Source: Candidatus Staskawiczbacteria bacterium
GTDB taxonomy: Bacteria; Patescibacteriota; Minisyncoccia; Minisyncoccales; Staskawiczbacteraceae
Direction of reading: 5' to 3'
DNA: 13,021 nt
NCBI GenBank assembly: GCA_903913175.1
Contig: CAIWKF010000124.1
Span: forward strand, 1 to 13,021
Below the pieces are notes generated by a model, which searched no databases, had not been told where the DNA came from, and saw nothing but the letters and a program-made list of their open reading frames with translations. Each line of letters begins with the position of its first letter. Position 1 is the first letter of the stretch. Of the stretch, positions 1 through 6,109 are shown piece after piece. Both the position numbers and the translations under genes were made by a program.

Positions 1-44
1 AAGGTTTTGCCGAAGTTGCCCAGGCCTACCAAGACAAACTCCAG
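1..44 (-). CDS. Possible 5' end of a gene with a GLGNFG loop, cut by the window edge
   Basis: Read on the minus strand, one frame gives LEFVLVGLGNFGKT and runs off the left edge. A hydrophobic strand followed by GLGNxG resembles the N-terminus of peptidyl-tRNA hydrolase (family pattern VGLGNPG) or a GxGxxG nucleotide-binding loop. The start is uncertain: an in-frame TGA lies at 50-48. The first candidate is CTG at 44-42, which gives the normal Pth length. A TTG at 32-30 has GGAG six bases upstream but leaves a very short first strand. The 5' end overlaps direct repeat copy 1, so the gene could also have lost its original start. Only about 14 codons are visible; the call is weak. Confidence 0.3.
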   Translation of the reverse strand, partial: MEFVLVGLGNFGKT

Positions 45-88
45 CTTTCAGAATGTTAGCATATATAGTCAGAAAACTGATCTGCTAT
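43..88. repeat. Imperfect direct repeat, copy 1 (left flank of the ParB-like/methylase cassette)
   Basis: This aligns with 2519-2565. By hand, 40 of 46 positions are identical with one extra G in the other copy, and all six differences are transitions. The conserved core reads gttag-atatatagt-cagaaaact-atctg. The two copies have the same orientation and bracket 201-2449. Confidence 0.7.
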
Positions 89-141
89 TTGATAATAGTA
101 TCACTTAAAATGACAAAAATCAATTTTTCAACTTTTTAACC

Positions 142-171
142 TTGTAATTTTTATGAAAAATGTGCCATAAT
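142..171 (+). promoter_or_regulatory. Candidate sigma-70 promoter for the ParB-like/methylase operon
   Basis: A TTGTAA hexamer (142-147) and a CATAAT hexamer (166-171) are separated by 18 bp. Transcription would begin near 178, leaving a leader of about 23 bases before the ATG at 201. No Shine-Dalgarno is visible. The spacer holds a near-palindrome, ATTTTTATGAAAAAT, which could be an operator. The prediction is by eye only. Confidence 0.4.
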
Positions 172-200
172 AATTTAATTACAATAATATTAAATGAATT

Positions 201-1604
201 ATGAAAAAGATTTGGTCAGAAAAAATTTCTTTGAATTATTTATCTCTTTGGGACGAGAATGCTCGTTTCCCAGAAGAGTATTTTAATAAATCAGAAAAAT
301 ATCTAATAGATTATTTTTTGAAAAAGAAAGACTTTAAAATTGAATTATTTGCCAAGGAAATTGTAAATGAATTTGATTTGCCACAACTAGAAAAGATAGT
401 GATATATAGATATAAAGGTAAAAACATTATTTTAGAGGGTAATAGGCGTGTAGTTATATATAAATTATTAATAGAACCATCATTAACAAATGACCCAAAC
501 ATTCAACTGTTTTTTCGTGAATTAGCTGGAAAAATAAAAATTGATAAAAATTTTTATTTAGAGGCTTTAGTTACAAATGATCGTGAATCTGGTCTGCGCT
601 ACGTTGATCGGAAACATACAAAACGAAATAATGAAGTGGGATGGGGCGAACAAGAAAGACATAATTATAAAATAAGAAGGGGAAATGCAAGCGCAAAAAC
701 AGAAGTATTTAGGTATGAGCTAGGAAAATTAGTAAAAATGCTTGACCTGCCTGATGAAATCAAAGAATCAATTCTTGGCAAGGGCTTCATATCAACTTTT
801 TATCGTCTTGTTGACAGTGATCCTGCTATAAAACTTCTTGGAATACAAAAAAATGATGATGGAACAATAAAAATTAAAAACCAAAAGGAATTTAGTGAAA
901 AATTAAAGATAATTATATTTGATATTATTACAAAACGTGTAATAGGTGGCAATAAATTAGATTCTCGTTTTCTTAATAAAACCGAGGAAAAAGAAAAATA
1001 TTTAAAATCTATAGGATCGTCCGATAAAAAAAGAGTTGAAAAGGAAATAAAAGATAATACATCTACAGATATATTTGGCAAAAAAGTTGTTAATATAAAA
1101 ATTGCTAAAGCCGATTCAATTTATGGTTCACAACTAAGGCAATTCCATTCATTAATAGATCCGAGCTTTCTTTTTCCGGACGTACAATCTGACAAAATAA
1201 AAGAAGTTTTTTCGGAATTACAGAGGATAAATCTAGAGTTATGTCCAACCGCTGTTGCACTATTAGTTAGAACATTAATGGAAATATCTGTTGGTGAATT
1301 TGCTTTTAAAGTTGGTATAAAAATAGATAAAAATGGTTATTTCAGAACCGACACAGGAAAAACAAAAGAGTCGCTAAAGGAAAAAATAGATTATATCTCT
1401 GCATTGTATGCTCCGTATGATATAAAAGATATTGTTACTGTTTTTAATGGTAATTCAATTTTTACTGAAAATTTAAATCAGATTGCACATAGTAGACATA
1501 TCTTTTCTTCGAAAGATAAGGTCAAAACTTTATGGAAAGATTCAAAGTGTTTTTGGGAATTTCTTATTTCTAAAATTATAGAAATAGAAAAAAAGAAAAA
1601 ATAA
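201..1604 (+). CDS. ParB/Srx-fold protein with HEPN-like C-terminal region, probable defence component
   Basis: 467 residues. Near residues 77-90 the sequence ILEGNRRVVIYKLL matches the ParB/sulfiredoxin-type signature (hydrophobic strand, EGNRR, then a helix) of ParB-like nuclease domains. The middle (about 130-300) is basic and lysine-rich, with no family I can name. The C-terminus (about 330-460) is mostly helical, with RTLMEISV and, nearer the end, LNQIAHSR, which recalls the RNxxAH-type motif of HEPN proteins; the arginine is replaced by leucine, so nuclease activity there is doubtful. The stop codon overlaps the methyltransferase start by one base, so the two are translationally coupled. 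From this pairing I infer a restriction or other anti-phage role. It could instead be a partition-like DNA-binding protein, but there is no ParA and no ParB helix-turn-helix I recognise. Confidence 0.65.
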   Translation: MKKIWSEKISLNYLSLWDENARFPEEYFNKSEKYLIDYFLKKKDFKIELFAKEIVNEFDLPQLEKIVIYRYKGKNIILEGNRRVVIYKLLIEPSLTNDPNIQLFFRELAGKIKIDKNFYLEALVTNDRESGLRYVDRKHTKRNNEVGWGEQERHNYKIRRGNASAKTEVFRYELGKLVKMLDLPDEIKESILGKGFISTFYRLVDSDPAIKLLGIQKNDDGTIKIKNQKEFSEKLKIIIFDIITKRVIGGNKLDSRFLNKTEEKEKYLKSIGSSDKKRVEKEIKDNTSTDIFGKKVVNIKIAKADSIYGSQLRQFHSLIDPSFLFPDVQSDKIKEVFSELQRINLELCPTAVALLVRTLMEISVGEFAFKVGIKIDKNGYFRTDTGKTKESLKEKIDYISALYAPYDIKDIVTVFNGNSIFTENLNQIAHSRHIFSSKDKVKTLWKDSKCFWEFLISKIIEIEKKKK

Positions 1605-2449
1605 TGACAAAATTTTATTCGCCATTAAGATATCCCGGTGGAAAAAGAAAATTAGCTGATTTTTTTAGTTCAGTATGCGAGAAAAATAACATAAACGGAC
1701 ATTATGTTGAACCATATGCTGGTGGAGCTTCAGTTGCTCTGCATCTTTTAATAAATGGCTTCGTTAAAAAAATCACAATCAACGACTTGGATAGGGCTAT
1801 ATATGCCTTCTGGCATTCAATTTTAAATGACACGGATAAGTTTTGCGATAAAATTAGAAAAACAGATATAACTATTAACAACTGGAAAAAATTCAAAAAA
1901 ATTCATAAAAACAAAAACAAAGATTCGCTTTTTGATTTAGGTTTCGCAACCTTTTTTCTTAACAGGACAAATCACTCTGGTGTCATTGATGGAGGCGTAA
2001 TCGGCGGATTAAAACAAAAGGGTAAATATAAAATAGATTGCCGTTTTAAAAAAGAAGATTTGATTGAAAGAATTAAACTAATTGCCAAACATAAAAATCA
2101 CATTGTTCTTCGCAATCTTGATGCCATGGATTTAATTAATGAAGTCGAAGCGAACGATGAAGACAAAAGCACAATTTTTTATTTTGACCCTCCTTATTTT
2201 TTGAAAGGCCCTTCACTTTATATGAATCATTATGAGCCGGAAGATCATGCAAAAGTGAGCGAAAAAATCCAAAAAATCAAAAATGCCAAATGGATTGTTT
2301 CGTATGATAATGTTCCGCAAATAAGAAAATTATATGCAAAATCTAAAAGCAAAAAATATTTTCTCACGCATACTGCATACGAAATAAGAATAGGCAAAGA
2401 AATTGCATTCCACAGTAAGGGTTTAATTGTGCCAAGAATAGTTTTGTAA
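1604..2449 (+). CDS. DNA adenine-N6 methyltransferase, D12 (Dam/DpnM) class
   Basis: 281 residues, the usual length for Dam-type enzymes, which transfer a methyl group from S-adenosylmethionine to adenine N6 in a short DNA site. Visible motifs are RYPGGK at 9-14 (N-terminal motif X region), EPYAGG at 36-41 (motif I, AdoMet binding), NDLD at 60-63, the D12-typical FFLNRTNHSGV at 117-127, and the catalytic DPPY at 195-198 (motif IV). All key residues are present, so it should be active. The target cannot be read from sequence; many relatives methylate GATC. The ATG lies inside the stop of the ParB-like gene (TAATG). In this setting it probably protects self DNA while its partner acts on unmodified DNA, though an orphan regulatory role is possible. 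Confidence 0.9.
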   Translation: MTKFYSPLRYPGGKRKLADFFSSVCEKNNINGHYVEPYAGGASVALHLLINGFVKKITINDLDRAIYAFWHSILNDTDKFCDKIRKTDITINNWKKFKKIHKNKNKDSLFDLGFATFFLNRTNHSGVIDGGVIGGLKQKGKYKIDCRFKKEDLIERIKLIAKHKNHIVLRNLDAMDLINEVEANDEDKSTIFYFDPPYFLKGPSLYMNHYEPEDHAKVSEKIQKIKNAKWIVSYDNVPQIRKLYAKSKSKKYFLTHTAYEIRIGKEIAFHSKGLIVPRIVL

Positions 2450-2452
2450 ATA

Positions 2453-2488
2453 AAAACAGCGCTGACATAAATTATACAGCGCTGTTTT
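2453..2488. terminator. Perfect 12-bp bidirectional intrinsic terminator
   Basis: AAAACAGCGCTG (2453-2464) is the exact reverse complement of CAGCGCTGTTTT (2477-2488), with a 12-base loop. The U tract on one strand and the A tract on the other let it stop both the methyltransferase transcript, four bases after its stop, and the minus-strand run converging from 2609. Confidence 0.85.
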
Positions 2489-2518
2489 AGTTCATCGTTT
2501 TATTTTAAAACATTACTC

Positions 2519-2565
2519 AGTTTTTAGAACGTTAGTATATATAGTGCAGAAAACTAATCTGTTAT
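2519..2565. repeat. Imperfect direct repeat, copy 2 (right flank of the ParB-like/methylase cassette)
   Basis: This is the partner of 43-88, about 2.48 kb away in the same orientation, with an extra G at 2546. It lies between the bidirectional terminator and the end of the minus-strand run. The core TATATA could also be a -10-like element, so a shared promoter-type sequence is an alternative to a recombination footprint. Confidence 0.7.
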
Positions 2566-2608
2566 ATTTTTGCGTGCATTTATTTTTTTTCTTCAGTATA
2601 ATAATTAG

Positions 2609-3172
2609 CTATTTTAACAAATCACCAATCGCCTCTTTAAGGTTTCTGTTATCCCAACCTTCAACTCTTGGGCCATATCCATCATCCCCCATACTAAAAG
2701 TTAAAATTTCTTTACCACCGAGATACAAAGAACCGGAAATTTGTTCATTTGCAGTATGGGTGCGAGTTTTAACATCTACTTTATCAATAGGTTTACCAGC
2801 TTTTTCCGCTAGATACCCTGCAAGATTTTTAACTAAATCTTCAAAGTTATAATCCATCATATAACTAGACGAATCATCCACCTTACTTTCAACTTCTCCC
2901 TTGAGCCAATCTACCATTTCCTCCAATTTTTCGCCTTTCAATTCTTGGGCAGGCTTAAATTTTTCTTCTCCATCGTCAAAAGCTTCGCCAAGTTCTTTTT
3001 TAGTTTTGTCTAACTCTTCTGCGTCTTGTTGGGCGGATTCTACTTTCATTTTTTCTAATCCGTCTGCTTGAGCTTTTGCCTCTTCTGGAGATATAGCCGG
3101 TTCATCGGGCATTTGCTCTTGTTGTGGAATTTCCTCCTCTGGCTTTTGTTCGCCTTTTTCTGTTTTTGTCAT
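2609..3172 (-). CDS. Hypothetical acidic protein, last gene of the minus-strand run
   Basis: 187 residues, family not recognised. The first 80 or so are rich in E, K, Q, P and A (EEEIPQQEQ, SPEEAKAQADGLEK) and look disordered or coiled-coil. The remainder (about 95-187) looks folded, with a helix around LEEMVDWLKGEV and strands around ISGSLYLGGKEILTFSMGDDGYGP. There is no signal peptide or membrane segment. It ends in TAG. The ATG is preceded by an A-rich leader carrying an 8-bp stem (3180-3205), which resembles the leader of the first gene of the run. The gap to the upstream gene is 52 bp, the largest in the run, so it may have its own promoter. Confidence 0.7.
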   Translation of the reverse strand: MTKTEKGEQKPEEEIPQQEQMPDEPAISPEEAKAQADGLEKMKVESAQQDAEELDKTKKELGEAFDDGEEKFKPAQELKGEKLEEMVDWLKGEVESKVDDSSSYMMDYNFEDLVKNLAGYLAEKAGKPIDKVDVKTRTHTANEQISGSLYLGGKEILTFSMGDDGYGPRVEGWDNRNLKEAIGDLLK

Positions 3173-3179
3173 ATTTTTA

Positions 3180-3205
3180 CAAACTCATTATTTATTTTGA
3201 GTTTG
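3180..3205 (-). promoter_or_regulatory. Leader inverted repeat upstream of the last gene of the run
   Basis: CAAACTCA (3180-3187) and TGAGTTTG (3198-3205) form a perfect 8-bp stem around a 10-base A/T loop, ending 8 bases before the ATG. The stem and loop sequence is nearly repeated at 5634-5655, at the same distance from the start of the 2H-phosphoesterase-like gene. It could be an operator or a 5' mRNA hairpin. Confidence 0.5.
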
Positions 3206-3224
3206 ATAATACTTATATTTATAT

Positions 3225-4202
3225 TTATTTTTTCTCTGGAGGAGCAATAAAACCACCATTCCACCAACATTCTTGAGCTTGTTGTTGTTCCCTTACTAAT
3301 TGCTCTTCTTGTTGGGTTATGTCTTGCCCATCATGTAATTTTTTGAGTAAATCGGCAACAGTAGTTCCTTCTTTTATGCCTTCTGTTGCATATTTACCAT
3401 TAAATTTTCCATCTGTTGGCAATTTATCCATATATCTTCCAGGAGTCATTGTCCACACACGATTGTGTTCAGAGTTGTCTGGGTCTTTTTCTTTTCCAAC
3501 TACTAAAAACATTTTGGATGTTGGCTGCCTTTCTGTTGTAAAAAATGGAGTTACAGCACCGCCACGAATACCCAATTTTACATTGCCAGAAAGTTTTGCG
3601 TTAAAATCATCTACAAATTTTTTCTTATCTTCGTCAGTTCCCTCAATATTCAACCGAAACACTTCATCTTTTGCAGTTTCAAGAGCTTTTAAATCTTCTT
3701 CTGTTGCAACGCCCTTTTCTTGCATTTCTTTTTGTGAGGATACGCCCTCTGTTCCGGTATTTTGTTCTACATCAACTTCAAAAGCCGCTGATTCACCTTT
3801 AAATGGAATTTCATCTGGTAAATGTTCCGCCACAACGCCAAACGAACTCTCCAAACCCGCTTCCATTGTACTGCCAGCTTCTTCACCTTTTAAATGTAAA
3901 GACATAATATGATTTACCGCAAAAGCAGGCACTTCAATTTCCACACCAGCTTTATTTTTTATTTTTAAAACTGTTTTTGTAGATTCTACTTCTTCTGATG
4001 TGCCATCTGGTCTTTCTATTTTAAAATGCGTTGCCATCCATTTTTTCTCAGAATGAAATTGAGATGGTTTAATATCTTTAACATTTTCCAAAATTTCCAA
4101 TTCCCAACTTTTTTCTTGCGACTCACCACTTGTTTCTGTGGAAGAATTAATAATATCTTCCCCTCCTTTATTTTGCGGTAATTCATCTGGTTTAAATGTC
4201 AT
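3225..4202 (-). CDS. Hypothetical protein starting MTFKPD
   Basis: 325 residues, family not recognised. The N-terminal 35 residues are polar and probably disordered. Residues 36-145 look like a beta-rich domain (for example TKTVLKIKNKAGVEIEVPAFAV). Residues 155-205 are helical and charged. Residues 205-262 contain strands and the distinctive stretch NRVWTMTPGRYMDKLP (247-262). The last 30 residues are glutamine-rich and end in an aromatic tail, CWWNGGFIAPP. There is no signal peptide or transmembrane segment. The first six residues almost match those of the 2H-phosphoesterase-like protein (MTFNPD), hinting at a shared recognition tag or common origin. It lies 32 bp downstream of the 248-residue gene. 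The stop is TAA. Confidence 0.7.
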   Translation of the reverse strand: MTFKPDELPQNKGGEDIINSSTETSGESQEKSWELEILENVKDIKPSQFHSEKKWMATHFKIERPDGTSEEVESTKTVLKIKNKAGVEIEVPAFAVNHIMSLHLKGEEAGSTMEAGLESSFGVVAEHLPDEIPFKGESAAFEVDVEQNTGTEGVSSQKEMQEKGVATEEDLKALETAKDEVFRLNIEGTDEDKKKFVDDFNAKLSGNVKLGIRGGAVTPFFTTERQPTSKMFLVVGKEKDPDNSEHNRVWTMTPGRYMDKLPTDGKFNGKYATEGIKEGTTVADLLKKLHDGQDITQQEEQLVREQQQAQECWWNGGFIAPPEKK

Positions 4203-4234
4203 ATTTTGTTTTTATTTAATTTTAATATTTTTTA

Positions 4235-4981
4235 CTAGTTTAAAAATTCACCTGCTTCGGAAGAAGTTGCTTTCTGACTTTTAATTTGCCTGGAACTACT
4301 GTTTTGATGCTTATTCTCTTTACCAAAATCATTCATTTCATCTCTTATCTGCCTTCTGGCAGATTCAAATTCTTTTAAATTTTTGGGCAATTCCCTCAAA
4401 TCCACTTTTTTGCCCAATTCAATAATTTTGCCCTTAATAAACATTTTACTTGCTTCGGTTTTCTTTAGGTGGAATGCTTTATCAAATTTACTAGTTCCTT
4501 CTAGTCCAATTCTGTGGCGCTGGGCTATTTGCATTAATGAATTCAATGTGGAGGAATCCAACTCGTAGTAGCTTCCACCAGCAAAGACAACCAAATTTCC
4601 GTTTTCTGATTTTCCTATTCCACCACCAGAAATGCTCTGAAATTCTTTTCTCAAAAAATCTTTATTTTTCTCAAAAGTTTTTTGAGCTTCGCTATCAACT
4701 CTTTGCTCGGCGTTTCCTGTTGGTTCTGGTCGAGGCACACTTCTTTGCTCCGCAGCTTGTGCTCCAGCTCCAGCAGCAATAACCGAGCCCAAAGCCAAAA
4801 TAACTGGTTTAGCAACCTTCTTTAATTTACCCATAACTCCCAATCTTTCTTTTTTAACTTCTGGCGGTCTTAGGTTATCTAAATCAGCAATTTCCTGCAA
4901 CCCTTTCTCAAATTCTTCTTGTTCTGGGGTTTTGAGTTGCTCCTGTTGATCTTCTTGATTACTCAAATTTTCTTCTTCCAT
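4235..4981 (-). CDS. Hypothetical protein with one hydrophobic segment
   Basis: 248 residues, family not recognised. An acidic, glutamine-rich N-terminus (1-45) precedes a basic stretch (VKKERLGVMGKLKKVAKP) and then a hydrophobic, Ala/Gly-rich segment at about 59-78 (VILALGSVIAAGAGAQAA). This could be a single membrane anchor or an internal signal-like segment ending in an AQA-type site. The rest is polar, with a short beta-like section (GNLVVFAGGSYYELD), then helices and a serine/lysine-rich tail. If the segment spans the membrane, positive-inside reasoning puts the acidic N-terminus in the cytoplasm. It is the second gene of the run, 21 bp after the 2H-phosphoesterase-like gene. The stop is TAG. 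Confidence 0.65.
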   Translation of the reverse strand: MEEENLSNQEDQQEQLKTPEQEEFEKGLQEIADLDNLRPPEVKKERLGVMGKLKKVAKPVILALGSVIAAGAGAQAAEQRSVPRPEPTGNAEQRVDSEAQKTFEKNKDFLRKEFQSISGGGIGKSENGNLVVFAGGSYYELDSSTLNSLMQIAQRHRIGLEGTSKFDKAFHLKKTEASKMFIKGKIIELGKKVDLRELPKNLKEFESARRQIRDEMNDFGKENKHQNSSSRQIKSQKATSSEAGEFLN

Positions 4982-5002
4982 AATTTTAAAAATTATTAAT
5001 AC

Positions 5003-5623
5003 TTAACTTTTTGGTTTATCTTTTTCCTTGCCAGACAACGAGCCAAATTTTACATCTTGAATTTCTTCTGAATATTGGCTAAGTGAAGCATCCGCAGTTT
5101 TTGAGATTGGTTTTAAAATAGGTTTTCCTTTTGCATCTTTTTCTTCGGATTCTTGCATGTGTATATCGCCTCCCTCAAAACCCAAAGTTACATGAAAATC
5201 TTTAGGTGGTAAACCAATTGATTTTCTAAATTCCTGCAAAGCTGGTAAATTTATGGCCATAAACAAAACCTTCTTTTCTTTGTCCGCTTTTCTTATGCCT
5301 TCCTTTTGAGAGCCATCTATAAACCCCAATCCTTGCATTTCTACGCCTATACCGCTTTGAATGTCATCATTTATCCTTTGCAGTGTTTCAATTTGATCTG
5401 GACTCAATGTAGACAAAATTTTACTTTCAGTTGGTCCAATTATTGTTACGTGCTGTCCTTCAGGTCTTGGCTCTAAATTTAAACCATTATCTGCATTAAA
5501 TTTATTTAAAGCTTCACTAAATTTTCCGCCCACTTCAATTTCAATAGTACTTAAACCTTTTAAATATTCTGGCGTTAGTTGACTTGTCTCTTTATCCTCT
5601 AAACCGTCTGGATTAAATGTCAT
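5003..5623 (-). CDS. 2H phosphoesterase-like protein (2'-5' RNA ligase/cyclic phosphodiesterase fold)
   Basis: 206 residues. Two histidine motifs define the 2H superfamily: GQHVTI at about 57-61 (H58, T60) and FHVTLGF at about 143-149 (H144, T146), spaced 86 residues apart, as expected for the two halves of the fold. The second is followed by DIH at 153-155, a pattern I associate with RNA-repair-like 2H proteins. Members act on 2',3'-cyclic or 2'-5' phosphodiester bonds in RNA or nucleotides. Both catalytic pairs are intact. The N-terminus (MTFNPD) nearly matches that of the 325-residue protein in the same run, and the C-terminus is lysine-rich and polar. It is the first gene of the run, so it may set the biochemical theme: RNA-end processing or cyclic-oligonucleotide degradation. 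The substrate cannot be told. Confidence 0.65.
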   Translation of the reverse strand: MTFNPDGLEDKETSQLTPEYLKGLSTIEIEVGGKFSEALNKFNADNGLNLEPRPEGQHVTIIGPTESKILSTLSPDQIETLQRINDDIQSGIGVEMQGLGFIDGSQKEGIRKADKEKKVLFMAINLPALQEFRKSIGLPPKDFHVTLGFEGGDIHMQESEEKDAKGKPILKPISKTADASLSQYSEEIQDVKFGSLSGKEKDKPKS

Positions 5624-5633
5624 AATTTTTTAT

Positions 5634-5655
5634 AAACTCATTATTTTATTTTGAG
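5634..5655 (-). promoter_or_regulatory. Leader inverted repeat upstream of the first gene of the run
   Basis: AAACTCA (5634-5640) and TGAG (5652-5655) bracket an A/T loop, 10 bases before the ATG at 5623. The whole stretch from the start codon outward nearly repeats 3173-3204. Here only the four CTCA/TGAG pairs are kept, and TGAGCTCA at 5652-5659 is itself a palindrome. Confidence 0.45.
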
Positions 5656-5674
5656 CTCATTTTAAATTTATTTA

Positions 5675-5703
5675 ATCTTACTATTTATATAATCAAAATT
5701 CAA
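5675..5703 (-). promoter_or_regulatory. Candidate promoter for the four-gene minus-strand run
   Basis: On the minus strand, TTGAAT (5703-5698) and TAAGAT (5680-5675) are 17 bp apart. Transcription would begin near 5668 and the leader of about 45 bases would contain the inverted repeat at 5634-5655. A second pairing, TTGATT with TAAATA, overlaps it. Confidence 0.45.
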
Positions 5704-5710
5704 TACTTCG

Positions 5711-5731
5711 TATGTTATCGCTTATGTTATC
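5711..5731 (+). repeat. Tandem-like 9-bp repeat TATGTTATC, 12-bp period
   Basis: TATGTTATC occurs at 5711-5719 and 5723-5731, separated by three bases. Two copies 12 bp apart could be a short iteron pair for a replication initiator, but only two are visible. Confidence 0.5.
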
Positions 5732-5746
5732 ACATTAAAATGTCTG

Positions 5747-5755
5747 TGTGGATAA
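5747..5755 (-). promoter_or_regulatory. Consensus DnaA box
   Basis: TGTGGATAA on the plus strand is TTATCCACA on the minus strand, an exact match to the bacterial DnaA-box consensus TTATNCACA. One 9-mer can occur by chance; it is given weight because it sits next to the repeat pair and palindrome in a non-coding region. Confidence 0.5.
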
Positions 5756-5763
5756 GCAGTCAA

Positions 5764-5781
5764 CTCTCTGTATACAGAGAG
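5764..5781. promoter_or_regulatory. Perfect 18-bp palindrome
   Basis: CTCTCTGTATACAGAGAG is self-complementary over all 18 bases. Its size and symmetry suit a site for a dimeric DNA-binding protein. The following A-run (5782-5786) would be a U-run for leftward transcripts only in reverse order, so it is not a convincing terminator. Confidence 0.6.
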
Positions 5782-5785
5782 AAAA

Positions 5786-5836
5786 AGACAATAAGTCTGC
5801 CCAAGTTGGGAATCTTTAGCCTCAAATGAGGGGATT
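5786..5836. repeat. Cluster of small inverted repeats
   Basis: Three short dyads follow one another: AGAC/GTCT around AATAA (5786-5798), CCCAAGTTGGG (5800-5810), and CCTCA/TGAGG around AA (5820-5831). The last could be enclosed by an AATC/GATT pair (5811-5814 with 5833-5836). Together they suggest a folded RNA or a structured DNA site. No known RNA family is recognised. Confidence 0.4.
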
Positions 5837-5872
5837 AACTACAAAAATTCAATAATGTTTGGTTTTTATGCG

Positions 5873-5939
5873 CCCCCCATATAAGTTCCCTACTATACCT
5901 CCCCCGACTATCTTGGAGTCCCTTCCGAAACACCCCCCC
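5873..5939. other. C-tract cluster (G-runs on the minus strand)
   Basis: C runs of 6 (5873-5878), 3 (5888-5890), 5 (5901-5905), 3 (5920-5922) and 7 (5933-5939) lie within 67 bases of otherwise AT-rich DNA. The minus strand could form a G-quadruplex, although some spacers are long. The motif CCCCCCATATA at 5873 recurs next to the hairpin at 6543-6588. Confidence 0.5.
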
Positions 5940-6037
5940 TACACATAACGACATGGCTGTAGTAATGCTATGTTGTACTGAACACTCAATTGTTATTACA
6001 ACTTGATAGGTAGAAAAGAACAATACTATTTAAAAGG

Positions 6038-6091
6038 AAGCCAAATGCTTTTCTAAACACGCACCGCAGGTCGAAGTGCGTGTTTTGGCTT
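6038..6091 (+). promoter_or_regulatory. Large hairpin directly upstream of the SymE-like gene
   Basis: AAACACGCAC (6055-6064) pairs perfectly with GTGCGTGTTT (6076-6085) around an 11-base loop. An outer stem, AAGCCA (6038-6043) with TGGCTT (6086-6091), stacks on it with a one-sided bulge. It could be a 5' leader structure, an antisense-RNA target, or a terminator for rightward transcripts; only short T runs follow. A possible promoter (TTGATA at 6003, TATTTA at 6027, 18-bp spacer) would start transcription almost exactly at the first base of the stem. Confidence 0.6.
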
Positions 6092-6109
6092 ACATTTATT
6101 ATATATCTT

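Larger units (their letters stand above)
5704..6037. other. Non-coding structured region, possible replication origin or regulatory hub
   Basis: I see no convincing gene here. It holds a 9-bp direct repeat, a perfect DnaA box, an 18-bp palindrome, three more small inverted repeats and a run of C-tracts, each listed separately. Its position between two divergently transcribed gene groups, on the same element as a primase/ATPase, is what an origin or control region would look like. A 62-codon minus-strand frame here has no coding character. Confidence 0.45.

Noticed and set aside
1..108. Open plus-strand frame ending at a TAA at 106-108, possible C-terminus of an upstream gene
   Set aside because: It reads KVLPKLPRPTKTNSS and onward, with no recognisable domain. 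The opposite strand gives a better GLGNFG motif, and the frame crosses the direct repeat.
2544..2852. Plus-strand 102-codon frame
   Set aside because: It is antisense to the end of the 187-residue gene, has a composition typical of a shadow frame, and starts inside direct repeat copy 2.
3319..3912. Plus-strand 197-codon frame
   Set aside because: It is the antisense shadow of the 325-residue gene, rich in Ser, Phe and Pro as antisense of acidic, Lys/Glu-rich coding DNA usually is.
5835..6023. Minus-strand 62-codon frame in the non-coding region
   Set aside because: It runs through C-tracts and dyads, has no plausible start context and no family resemblance.
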